The notes under the pieces were generated by a model. The model worked only from the letters and a program-made list of their open reading frames with translations, was not told the origin of the DNA and did not search any database. This document shows, in pieces, positions 1-7,199 of a stretch of DNA of 26,161 bases; the stretch's first letter is position 1; each line of letters starts with the position of its first letter. This DNA comes from Methylibium sp964622685 (GTDB taxonomy: Bacteria > Pseudomonadota > Gammaproteobacteria > Burkholderiales > Burkholderiaceae_C), in contig CAZUUU010000031.1 in NCBI GenBank assembly GCA_964622685.1, positions 1 to 26,161 of the forward strand, written 5' to 3'. Both the position numbers and the translations under genes were made by a program.

Positions 1-280
1 ACTTGTCGCCCATGATCATGAAGGTGGCCGTGCCCTTGCCGAAGCATTCGCCGATGTTCGGGCAGGAGGCTTCCTCGCAGACCGTGTGCAGCCTGTGCTC
101 GCGCAGGATCTGCTTGATCTCGTAGAAGCGCGTGCTGGGCGAGCCCGCCCTGACGCGGATCCACTCGGGCTTCTTCAGCACCTCGCCGGCCGGCACCACC
201 TTGATCGGGATGCGGGCGGTCTTGGCCTGCGACTTCTGCTTGGCCGTGGGGTCGTAGGCGGGGACGGCGGGTTGGGTCAT
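1..280 (-). CDS. lipA: Lipoyl synthase LipA (N-terminal 93 residues, truncated by window edge)
   Basis: Radical-SAM enzyme that inserts two sulfurs into protein-bound octanoyl groups to make lipoyl cofactor for the 2-oxoacid dehydrogenases and the glycine cleavage system. Visible are the N-terminal extension and the family's auxiliary-cluster motif CX4CX5C at C68, C73 and C79 (VCEEASCPNIGECF), which binds the sacrificial [4Fe-4S] cluster. The radical-SAM CX3CX2C motif would lie beyond base 1, so it cannot be checked here. The ATG at 278-280 starts 7 bases after the lipB stop, so the two genes of the pathway are probably co-transcribed and coupled. The ribosome-binding site is weak. The assignment is firm because the cysteine motif and the lipB neighbour agree. 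Confidence 0.95.
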   Translation of the reverse strand, partial: MTQPAVPAYDPTAKQKSQAKTARIPIKVVPAGEVLKKPEWIRVRAGSPSTRFYEIKQILREHRLHTVCEEASCPNIGECFGKGTATFMIMGDK

Positions 281-287
281 GTCGCGC

Positions 288-956
288 TCAGGGACTCAGG
301 TAGCCGCGCAGCCGGTCGCCGAGCGCACCGGCCGCTTCGTCCCAGGTGGTGGTGACACCGATTGTAGAAAGGTCGACCGATGCCAGACCGGCATAGCCGC
401 AGGGGTCGATGCGTGCGTAGGGACTCAGATCCATCGCGACGTTGAGCGCCACGCCGTGGTAGGTGCAATGCCGCGTCACCTTGATGCCCAGCGCGGCGAT
501 CTTGCCGATGCCCTTCCAGGGGTCGCGCGGGTCGCGGGGCGACGGCAGCGCCGCGTGGCCGCCCGGGTCGTCCAGGCTGACGTAGATGCCCGGCGCGCCG
601 GCGACGCGGTGGCCGGTGACGCGATAAGCCTCGAGCGTCTTGATCACCGCCTGCTCGAGCCGGAACACGTACTCCTTGACGAAGATGCCGAGCCGCCGCA
701 AGTCCACCAGCGGGTAGGCCACCACCTGGCCGGGCCCGTGATAGGTCACCTGGCCACCGCGGTTGGCCTGCACCACGGGGATGTCGCCGGCGTCGTGAAG
801 ATGCTCGGGCCGGCCGGCCACACCCTGGGTGAACACCGGCAGGTGCTCGCAGAGCCACAGCTCGTCTTCGGTGTCGGCGCCCCGCGACTCGCTGAAGGAC
901 CGCATCGCGGCCACCGTCGCCGCGTAGTCGGCGCGGCCGAGCAGGCGTCGCTTCAA
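288..956 (-). CDS. lipB: Octanoyltransferase LipB
   Basis: Transfers octanoyl from octanoyl-ACP to lipoyl domains, the step before LipA. The 222-residue protein has the signature RGGQVTYHGPGQ (66-77), the acyl-transfer lysine K152 in GKIAALG, and the catalytic cysteine C186 in DPCGYAGL. HGVALN (167-172) is also typical. Between GIYV (123-126) and GKIAALG (151-157) there are about 22 extra residues compared with the short turn in E. coli LipB; they are rich in Asp, Pro and Arg. The start appears to be TTG (954-956), because the next Met (M18) falls inside the conserved fold. That TTG overlaps the upstream gene's TGA in a TTGA junction, which suggests translational coupling. Confidence 0.94.
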   Translation of the reverse strand: MKRRLLGRADYAATVAAMRSFSESRGADTEDELWLCEHLPVFTQGVAGRPEHLHDAGDIPVVQANRGGQVTYHGPGQVVAYPLVDLRRLGIFVKEYVFRLEQAVIKTLEAYRVTGHRVAGAPGIYVSLDDPGGHAALPSPRDPRDPWKGIGKIAALGIKVTRHCTYHGVALNVAMDLSPYARIDPCGYAGLASVDLSTIGVTTTWDEAAGALGDRLRGYLSP

Positions 957-1228
957 AGCACGACCTTGACCATCGGGTGGGTCGACAGCGTGCGGTACAG
1001 CTCGTCGAGCTGCTCGCGGCTCGTCGCGGTGACGGTGATGGTCAGCCCCAGGTAGTTGCCGGCCTTGCTGGGCCGCTGTTCGATGCTGGCGGCATCGAAA
1101 CCGGGGTCGAACTGCGCGGCGACCGCCGCGATCGCCTCGACGAAGCCCTCGACCTGCGCCCCCATCACCTTGATCGGGAAGCGGCTCGGGTACTCGATCA
1201 GCGACTGCTCGGGCGGGATGTCGGCCAT
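953..1228 (-). CDS. ybeD: DUF493 / YbeD family protein
   Basis: Small 91-residue protein of the YbeD (UPF0250/DUF493) family, known for an ACT-like ferredoxin fold and for sitting beside lipB in proteobacteria; its biochemical role is unsettled. The sequence shows the family's opening YPSRFPIKVMG, the central GNYLGLTITVTATS strand and a terminal MVKVVL strand. I start at the ATG at 1226-1228 (MADIPPEQ). The reading frame stays open 11 codons further upstream, but that stretch runs into the aminotransferase gene and is not conserved-looking. It begins 7 bases after the aminotransferase stop and overlaps lipB by four bases. The E. coli order dacA-ybeD-lipB-lipA is preserved, with one gene added. 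Confidence 0.88.
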   Translation of the reverse strand: MADIPPEQSLIEYPSRFPIKVMGAQVEGFVEAIAAVAAQFDPGFDAASIEQRPSKAGNYLGLTITVTATSREQLDELYRTLSTHPMVKVVL

Positions 1229-1235
1229 GCCGGTC

Positions 1236-2135
1236 TCAGGTGCACTGGGTGGACTTGGCACGCTGGTAGGCCTCGTACAGCCGCGCGTAGACCGGCCCGG
1301 GCTTGCCGCGCAGCGCGCCGTGGCCGACCAGCTCGCCGTCGAGCCGCGTCACGGACAGCACCTCCTTGGTCGACGAGCTGAGCAGCACCTCGTCGGCCGC
1401 AGCCACCTCGCCCTCGGCGACGGGCCGCAAGCTGTAGCCGACGCCGACGTCCTCGCACAGCTCGCGCAGCAGGTCGACGCGGATGCCTTCCAGCACATGC
1501 TCGCTCTTCGGCGGGCCGATGAGCGCGCCGTCCTTCGCGATCCACACGTTGGACGCCGAGGCCTCGGTCAGCCAGCCGTCGCGGAACAGGATCGTCTCGA
1601 CCGCGCCCTGGTCGGCCGAGATCTGCCGCGCCAGCACGTTGCCCAGCAGCGAGATCGACTTGATGTCGCCGCGTTCCCAGCGGAAGTCGCGCGCGCTGAC
1701 GCAGGCCACGCCGGCGTGGCGCTGCTCGGCGGTCGCCGCCTTCAGGGGGCTGGCCATCATGAACACCGTCGGCGCGATGTCCTTGGGCATCACGTGGTCG
1801 CGCGGCGCGACGCCGCGTGTCACCTGCAGGTAGACCAGCTGGTCGGTCGCACCGGTCTGCTCGTGCAGGGCGGCGATCAGTCGCCGCAGCCGCTCGAGCC
1901 ATTGCGGCGCCGCGTGCGGGTTGCCGATGCGCAGCTTGGACAGGCTGCGGTCCAGCCGCGCCATGTGCTCGTCGAACCGGAAGATGCGGCCGCCATAGAC
2001 CGGCATGGCCTCGTAGATGCCGTCGCCGAAGATGAAGCCGCGGTCGAGCACGCTGACGCGCGCCTCGCCGAGGCGCTGGTACTCGCCGTTCAGGTAGCAC
2101 AGCGAGTCGGCGAGGAGGTCGGGCAGGCCGTTCAT
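1236..2135 (-). CDS. dat: Class IV PLP aminotransferase, D-amino-acid aminotransferase-like
   Basis: A 299-residue fold-type IV PLP enzyme. The Schiff-base lysine is K159 in GDIKSISLLGNV, and the family Glu that holds the PLP ring nitrogen is E191 in LTEASASNVW. RGFIFGDGIYE (32-42) is the usual N-terminal block. Dat interconverts D-alanine and alpha-ketoglutarate with pyruvate and D-glutamate, so it could supply D-Glu for peptidoglycan. Family IV also includes branched-chain aminotransferase and aminodeoxychorismate lyase. The size, the SVLDRGFIFGDG block and the place next to a D-Ala carboxypeptidase favour Dat, but substrate cannot be read from sequence. It lies 45 bases after dacA and 7 bases before the DUF493 gene, inside the cell-wall/lipoate cluster. 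Confidence 0.85.
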   Translation of the reverse strand: MNGLPDLLADSLCYLNGEYQRLGEARVSVLDRGFIFGDGIYEAMPVYGGRIFRFDEHMARLDRSLSKLRIGNPHAAPQWLERLRRLIAALHEQTGATDQLVYLQVTRGVAPRDHVMPKDIAPTVFMMASPLKAATAEQRHAGVACVSARDFRWERGDIKSISLLGNVLARQISADQGAVETILFRDGWLTEASASNVWIAKDGALIGPPKSEHVLEGIRVDLLRELCEDVGVGYSLRPVAEGEVAAADEVLLSSSTKEVLSVTRLDGELVGHGALRGKPGPVYARLYEAYQRAKSTQCT

Positions 2136-2180
2136 GGGCGCAGGGTAGGACGGTCGCGGGCGATCGGCAAGCGGGGCGGG

Positions 2181-3326
2181 CTACTTGAGCCAGAGCCGCA
2201 GCGAATCCCAGGCGCGACCCAGGATGCCGGCGGTCTCGACGTTCTCGAGCACCGTCAGCGGCACCTCGGCCACCGGGGCGCCGCCGGCACTGACCTTGAT
2301 CGTGCCCACGACCTGGCCCTTGACCAGCGGCGCGACCAGCGGGTCGGTGCGTGCGATGTCGGTCTTGAGCTTGTCGCCCTGGCCCTTGGGCACGTTGACG
2401 AACACCGCCGCCGCGCTGCCGAGCTTGGCGTTGCGGCTCTTGCCCTTCCAGACCTCGGGGCTGACGACGGCCTGGCTGGCATCGAACAGCTTGACCGCGT
2501 CAAAGGCGCTGTAGCCCCAGTTCAGCAGCTTCTGGCTCTCGTTGGCGCGGCTCTCCATCGAGGCGGCCCCCAGCACCACGGCGATCAGGCGGCGCGGGCC
2601 ATTGGGAAAGTCGCGTTTGGCCGTGGTGATCAGGCAGTAGCCGGCCGCATCGGTGTAGCCGGTTTTCAGGCCGTCGACCGTCGGATCGCGGTAGAGCAGC
2701 AGGTTGCGGTTGGGTTGCTTGATCTTGTTGTAGGTGAACTCCTTCATCGAGTAGTACGGCAGGTACTCGGGGAAGTCGCGCACCAGGCGCTCGGCGATGA
2801 CCGCCAGCTCGCGCGCCGTGCTGGTGTGGCCGGGCGCGGTCAGACCCTCGGGGTTCTTGAAGCTGGTGGCCTTCAGGCCGAAGGCCTGGACCTGGCGGTT
2901 CATCATCGCGACGAACTGCTCGTAGCTGCCGCCCACGCCCTCGGCCAGCACGACGGTCGCGTCGTTGCCGCTCTGGACGATCATGCCCTTGAGCAGGTCG
3001 TCGACCTTCACCTGGCTGTTCAGCGGCAGGAAGCTGCGCGACGCGCCGGTCATGCCGGTGCGCCAGGCGCGCTCGGACACCGGCAGCGTCTGCTCGAGCG
3101 TCAGCCGCTTGTCCTTCAGCGCCTGGAAGACGATGTAGGCGCTCATCAGCTTGGTCAGCGAGGCCGGCTCGACCGGCAGGTCGGCGTCCTTGGCAGCCAG
3201 CACCTGGTGGGTGTTGACGTCCAGCAGCAGCCAGGAGCGCGCCGCGACCTCGGGCGGTTGCGGGGCCTGCGCGAGGACGGCCGTGGCGGCGAAGGCAAGG
3301 GACAGGAGAGCGAGCAGTCTTTTCAT
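2181..3326 (-). CDS. dacA: D-alanyl-D-alanine carboxypeptidase, PBP5/6 type (peptidase S11)
   Basis: Periplasmic DD-carboxypeptidase that trims the terminal D-Ala from peptidoglycan pentapeptides. The 381-residue protein has a signal peptide (MKRLLALLSLAFAATAVLAQ, cleaved near residue 20) and all three active-site motifs: SLTK (S56-K59), SGN (119-121) and KTG (221-223). A C-terminal beta domain follows, ending in an amphipathic helix (AWDSLRLWLK) of the kind that anchors PBP5 to the membrane. I chose the ATG at 3324-3326 because the signal peptide begins there; the open frame runs 40 codons further upstream but looks like antisense noise over the hydrolase gene. It is followed by dat, ybeD, lipB and lipA, the classical dacA-lip neighbourhood. 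Confidence 0.95.
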   Translation of the reverse strand: MKRLLALLSLAFAATAVLAQAPQPPEVAARSWLLLDVNTHQVLAAKDADLPVEPASLTKLMSAYIVFQALKDKRLTLEQTLPVSERAWRTGMTGASRSFLPLNSQVKVDDLLKGMIVQSGNDATVVLAEGVGGSYEQFVAMMNRQVQAFGLKATSFKNPEGLTAPGHTSTARELAVIAERLVRDFPEYLPYYSMKEFTYNKIKQPNRNLLLYRDPTVDGLKTGYTDAAGYCLITTAKRDFPNGPRRLIAVVLGAASMESRANESQKLLNWGYSAFDAVKLFDASQAVVSPEVWKGKSRNAKLGSAAAVFVNVPKGQGDKLKTDIARTDPLVAPLVKGQVVGTIKVSAGGAPVAEVPLTVLENVETAGILGRAWDSLRLWLK

Positions 3327-3387
3327 CGGGGATCCGGGGAGCGGGAAGCGGTGAAGCGTCGGGCGGGAGCTCGCATCGACGCGACGA

Positions 3388-4011
3388 TCATGGAGAGGCA
3401 GACCAGGCCTTGTGCACCAAGTTCCTGAGCAGGGCGAGCTGGCCATGGAAGAAGTGCCCGCCGCCGGGCACCACCACCACCGGCAGCACCTGGGGACGGG
3501 CCCAGTCCAGGGTGGCGGAGAGCGGGACCACGTCGTCGGCCTCGCCGTGGATCACCAGCGTGTCGGCGGGCACCGGCGGCACCACCTGTTTCTGCGTCGA
3601 CGGCGCGACCAGCGCGAGCCGCTGCGGTCCGTGGCCGTCAGCGGCGAGCCGGGCCGCTGCAGCCGCCGCGACATAGCCGCCGAAGGAGAAGCCCGCGAGC
3701 CACAGTGGCAGCGACGCCTCGCGACGGGCCGCGACCACCGCCAGGGCATCGTCGATCTCGCCGCGGCCCTCGTCCCAGTGGCCGTCTGAATCGCCGACGC
3801 CGCGGAAGTTGAAGCGCACGCTGCGCGCGCCCAGGCGCAGGCCGGCACGCGACAGCGTCTGCACCACCTTGTTGTCCATCGTTCCGCCGTGCAGGGGGTG
3901 CGGGTGGCAGACCACCAGCACGGCGCGCAGCGGGCCTTCGGGCTCGTCGATCGCGCAGGCGATCGCGCCGGCCGGGCCGGGCAGGGTCAGCAGCTGGGTC
4001 TGGGCATTCAT
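3388..4011 (-). CDS. Alpha/beta hydrolase, COG2945-like
   Basis: A 207-residue single-domain alpha/beta hydrolase with no signal peptide. Visible features are the oxyanion-side block HPHPLHGGTMDNKVV (36-50), the nucleophile elbow GFSFGG with S109, a probable acidic residue in HGEADD (D159 or D160), and the catalytic His in GGGHFFHG (H186). These match the small cytoplasmic hydrolases of the COG2945 type, whose natural substrates are mostly unknown; esterase or peptidase-like activity is possible. It lies 61 bases upstream of dacA and 33 bases after the ferredoxin gene, all on the same strand, so it is probably part of the same transcript. Nothing in its context fixes a substrate. Confidence 0.85.
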   Translation of the reverse strand: MNAQTQLLTLPGPAGAIACAIDEPEGPLRAVLVVCHPHPLHGGTMDNKVVQTLSRAGLRLGARSVRFNFRGVGDSDGHWDEGRGEIDDALAVVAARREASLPLWLAGFSFGGYVAAAAAARLAADGHGPQRLALVAPSTQKQVVPPVPADTLVIHGEADDVVPLSATLDWARPQVLPVVVVPGGGHFFHGQLALLRNLVHKAWSASP

Positions 4012-4044
4012 CCGCGGCCCGGGGTCCGGCGCGATCCAGTCGCC

Positions 4045-4368
4045 TCAGCGACCCACTGTCTCGGGCAGCAGCAGCCGCTCGACCACCTTGCCGTTCTTCA
4101 GATGCGATTCGACGATCTCGTCGATGTCGTGCGCATCGACGTAGGTGTACCAGACGCCTTCCGGATAGACCACCGCCACCGGCCCGCCGGCGCAGCGATC
4201 CAGGCAGCCGGCGCGGTTGACCCGCAGCTGGCCCTTGCCCATCAGGCCGGCGGTCTTGGCCTGGGCCTTGCAGCGGGCGAAGCCCGCCTCGGCATCGTGG
4301 TCCGCGCACGCCGCTTCGCCGTCGCGCTGGTTGAGGCAGAAGAAGATGTGGCGCTGGTAGTAGCTCAT
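4045..4368 (-). CDS. Thioredoxin-like [2Fe-2S] ferredoxin
   Basis: A 107-residue protein of the (2Fe-2S) ferredoxin family with a thioredoxin-like fold (Shethna/NuoE-like). The opening YYQRHIFFCLNQRDG and the four cysteines C11, C21, C55 and C59 (the last pair CLDRC) fit the family pattern CX(8-12)C then about 30 residues then CX3C; C33 is an extra cysteine. GGPVAVVYPEGVWY (61-74) is typical of the family. Its redox partner is unknown. The ATG at 4366-4368 overlaps the VanZ-like stop as ATGA, so translation is probably coupled. A TAGAAT hexamer lies 7 bases upstream, inside the VanZ-like gene, and might give an additional very short-leader transcript. Confidence 0.9.
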   Translation of the reverse strand: MSYYQRHIFFCLNQRDGEAACADHDAEAGFARCKAQAKTAGLMGKGQLRVNRAGCLDRCAGGPVAVVYPEGVWYTYVDAHDIDEIVESHLKNGKVVERLLLPETVGR

Positions 4369-5492
4369 CGGTGCGATTCTAGGTTTGCGCCTCCGTCGTC
4401 CCTTTGCACGACGCGGCCCAGCAGGTAAGCGAGTGTGGCCCAGGGCCAGAGCCAGCCGATCCACTGGGTCAGGCCATGGAAGCGGATGAAGCGGCCCTGC
4501 TCCCAGGCCTGCAGGCTGGCCGCGTAGTACGCATCCGCCGGCGCGGCGTTGACGAGCGCGACGCCGAAGCTGATCACCAGCAGCGCCACCGCGGCCGCGC
4601 TGCGCGGCCGGACCCAGGCCATCAGCGCGGCCACGCCGAGCGCCACGCCCATCGCCGGCAGCACCGGCGGCGTCAGCCAGGTCAGTGCGTGCTCGGGGCC
4701 GAAGTTGAGCGCGGTCGACAGCGTCGTCCCCGCGACTCCCAGCGCCAGCGCGCCCAGCGGCAGCGCCAGCCGCCGCAGCCCCGGACGGGTCAGTGCATAG
4801 GCCAGCAGGCAGGGCGCCAGCAGGCCGGCGGCGATCGCCAGCAGCTCGACGCCAGGCGCGAGCGGGGTGCTCGGCGGCGGCCCGGGGCGCAGCCAGCCAT
4901 CCCAGGCCGTGCCTGCCAGCACTTCGATCAGCAGTTCGCGCGCGCGCAGCAGCACCTGGCCCAGGCCGAACGGCAGCGGCGGCGGGAACAGCAGGCCGAA
5001 GGGCCACAGCAGCAACAGCGTCAGCCCGACCCCGCGACCGCGCAGCAGCCAGCGCTCGCGCCAGCGCTGCCAGCCATCCAGGGCGCCGACCGCGTGCAGC
5101 AGCAGCATCGCCAGCGCACCCAGCGCCGCGCCGGCGCTGTTGAGGCCCCAGTCGATCAGCGAGGGCACGCGCAGCGGCAGCCAGTGCTGCAGGGTCTCGA
5201 GACCGTAGCTCAGGGCGCTGCCGGCCAGCAGCGCCGTGGCGAACGCGGCCGCGTAGGTCCGCTGGGCGCGCAACAGGCCGCCGGCGACCAGCAGGCCCAG
5301 CGGCAGGTAGGCCAGCAGGTTGACGACCAGGTCGAAGCGGGTGACGTAGTTCGGCCGCGGCACCGCGAGCCGCCACCAGTCGACTCCGGGCCGCGGCGGC
5401 TCCCAGCCGGTGAAGGGATGCAGGCTCGCGTAGACGATCAGGCAGACGCAGGCTGCGGCGAGCGGCCACGCCGAGCTGCGGTACGTCGCCAT
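4365..5492 (-). CDS. VanZ-family integral membrane protein
   Basis: A 375-residue, very hydrophobic protein with roughly nine or ten membrane segments. The first half carries the VanZ-family pattern: DLVVNLLAYLPLGLLV (54-69) and SYGLETLQHWLPLRVPSLID (95-114) followed by NSAGAALG, that is conserved Asn/Pro, Glu/Gln and Asp/Asn in successive helices. VanZ itself gives low-level teicoplanin resistance, but most chromosomal homologues have no known role. The ATG at 5490-5492 shares one base with the hemJ stop (TGATG), and the gene's TGA overlaps the ferredoxin start (ATGA). The frame stays open 77 codons further upstream inside hemJ, but that part is Arg-rich and looks non-coding. Confidence 0.85.
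   Translation of the reverse strand: MATYRSSAWPLAAACVCLIVYASLHPFTGWEPPRPGVDWWRLAVPRPNYVTRFDLVVNLLAYLPLGLLVAGGLLRAQRTYAAAFATALLAGSALSYGLETLQHWLPLRVPSLIDWGLNSAGAALGALAMLLLHAVGALDGWQRWRERWLLRGRGVGLTLLLLWPFGLLFPPPLPFGLGQVLLRARELLIEVLAGTAWDGWLRPGPPPSTPLAPGVELLAIAAGLLAPCLLAYALTRPGLRRLALPLGALALGVAGTTLSTALNFGPEHALTWLTPPVLPAMGVALGVAALMAWVRPRSAAAVALLVISFGVALVNAAPADAYYAASLQAWEQGRFIRFHGLTQWIGWLWPWATLAYLLGRVVQRDDGGANLESHR
4376..4381 (-). promoter_or_regulatory. Possible -10 element of the ferredoxin gene
   Basis: TAGAAT on the minus strand matches the sigma70 -10 consensus at five of six positions and ends 7 bases before the ferredoxin ATG. No recognisable -35 hexamer is found at 16-18 bases. It lies inside the last codons of the VanZ-like gene, so the match may be chance. 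Confidence 0.18.
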
Positions 5493-5932
5493 CAGAACGG
5501 CTTCACGACCACCAGCACCACGATGGCGGCGAACACCAGCACCGCCGACTCGTTGAAGACGCGGAACCAGCGGTCGCTGCGACGGTTGGCCGACCGCTCG
5601 AAGTCGCGCAGCAGCGCCCGGCAGACATGGTGATAGCCGATGGCCGCGACCACCAGCGCTAGCTTCGCGTGCAGCCAGCCGTTGCCGGCGCCCCGGCCGA
5701 CGCCGTAGCCCAGCCAGAGCCACACGCCCAGCACCAGCGCCGGGACCATCAGCAGGCTGCTGAAGCGGTACAACTTGCGTGCCATGAGCAGCAGGCGCTC
5801 GCGCTCGGCGTGACTGTCCGGCGGCACCATCGCCAGGTTGACGAACAGCCGCGGCAGGTAGAACAGGCCGGCGAACCAGCTGGCGACGAAGACGATGTGG
5901 AAGGCCTTGACCCAGAGGTAGCCGCTGCTCAT
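5492..5932 (-). CDS. hemJ: Protoporphyrinogen oxidase HemJ (UPF0093)
   Basis: Membrane enzyme that oxidises protoporphyrinogen IX to protoporphyrin IX in bacteria lacking HemG or HemY. The 146-residue protein begins YLWVKAFHIVFVASWFAGLFYLPRLFV, the hallmark of this family, with the conserved histidine H12 in the first helix and the conserved lysine K90 in WLHAKLALV. Four hydrophobic helices lie at about 5-25, 58-76, 86-106 and 126-144. HemB, an earlier enzyme of the same pathway, is encoded divergently 248 bp away, which supports the call. The ATG at 5930-5932 is preceded by GATAAT only 6 bases away and by no Shine-Dalgarno, so the message may be leaderless. Family annotation as CopD-like is an older name for the same group. 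Confidence 0.88.
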   Translation of the reverse strand: MSSGYLWVKAFHIVFVASWFAGLFYLPRLFVNLAMVPPDSHAERERLLLMARKLYRFSSLLMVPALVLGVWLWLGYGVGRGAGNGWLHAKLALVVAAIGYHHVCRALLRDFERSANRRSDRWFRVFNESAVLVFAAIVVLVVVKPF

Positions 5933-5938
5933 CGGCCG

Positions 5939-5944
5939 ATTATC
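5939..5944 (-). promoter_or_regulatory. Putative -10 element of hemJ (leaderless arrangement)
   Basis: GATAAT on the minus strand matches TATAAT at five of six bases and ends 6 bases before the hemJ ATG, which would place the transcription start at or next to the A of the start codon. No good -35 hexamer is seen. It lies downstream of the intrinsic terminator at 5973-5997, so hemJ would need its own promoter here. Confidence 0.33.
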
Positions 5945-5972
5945 CCCATCGATCCGGCCTCGCCGCGCCCAG

Positions 5973-5997
5973 AAAAAAGCCCCGGCAGAGCCGGGGC
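5973..5997 (-). terminator. Intrinsic terminator upstream of hemJ, minus strand
   Basis: Read on the minus strand, a perfect 8-bp stem GCCCCGGC/GCCGGGGC with a TCT loop is followed at once by six T residues. This is the strongest rho-independent terminator in the window. It lies in the divergent hemB/hemJ gap, where no minus-strand protein gene precedes it, so it must end either a small RNA or an attenuated hemJ leader. Confidence 0.78.
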
Positions 5998-6067
5998 CGC
6001 AAAGCCTTTGCGCTGTCACACGGTCAGGCTCCTGCTCAGGGAGGAAAAGCAGGGAATGAACGCCTTG
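5973..6067 (-). ncRNA. Candidate small RNA with anti-Shine-Dalgarno hairpin loop
   Basis: Between the divergent genes hemB and hemJ, the minus strand could produce a transcript of about 95 nt. A 6-bp perfect stem CCTGCT/AGCAGG (6031-6053) presents an 11-base loop TTTCCTCCCTG, which contains a CCTCCC complementary to Shine-Dalgarno sequences. A second small hairpin (CGCAA/TTGCG, about 6000-6014) and the strong terminator (5973-5997) follow. A possible promoter sits just upstream. Anti-SD loops are known in several bacterial small RNAs that silence translation. Other readings are a 5' attenuator for hemJ or a short leader peptide on the opposite strand. The terminator is direct evidence; the function is inference. 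Confidence 0.42.
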
Positions 6068-6073
6068 CGACGT

Positions 6074-6102
6074 ATCATTCGCTGGCCAGTTTAGCAGTGC
6101 AA
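6074..6102 (-). promoter_or_regulatory. Possible promoter of the candidate small RNA
   Basis: On the minus strand, TTGCAC (6097-6102) is separated by exactly 17 bases from AATGAT (6074-6079). Each hexamer is only a partial sigma70 match, but spacing and position suit a start near 6067. On the plus strand the overlapping TATCAT (6073-6078) matches a -10 at five of six bases and could serve hemB, so the site may be bidirectional. Confidence 0.3.
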
Positions 6103-6180
6103 TGCTTGCTTCGGACTGTCTGTGGCACCCCTGCAAATCGGTGTCCGGCGACCGCGCAGCCAACCTCCGACGGGCCGCCC

Positions 6181-7191
<1,011 letters not shown>

Positions 7192-7199
7192 GCCGCGCG

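Noticed and set aside
1056..3428. Long plus-strand open frame (790 codons) over dat and dacA
   Set aside because: Antisense to two well-supported genes; rich in Arg, Ala, Gly, His and Gln with no motif, as expected of a mirror frame in GC-rich DNA.
4404..5633. Gln/Arg-rich plus-strand open frame opposite the VanZ-like gene
   Set aside because: The Gln richness reflects leucine CTG codons of a membrane protein read backwards.
6016..6078. Minus-strand 20-codon frame starting ATGATACGT in the hemJ/hemB gap
   Set aside because: Its ATG lies within the proposed -10 element, has no ribosome-binding site, and the overlapping hairpin and terminator fit a non-coding RNA better.
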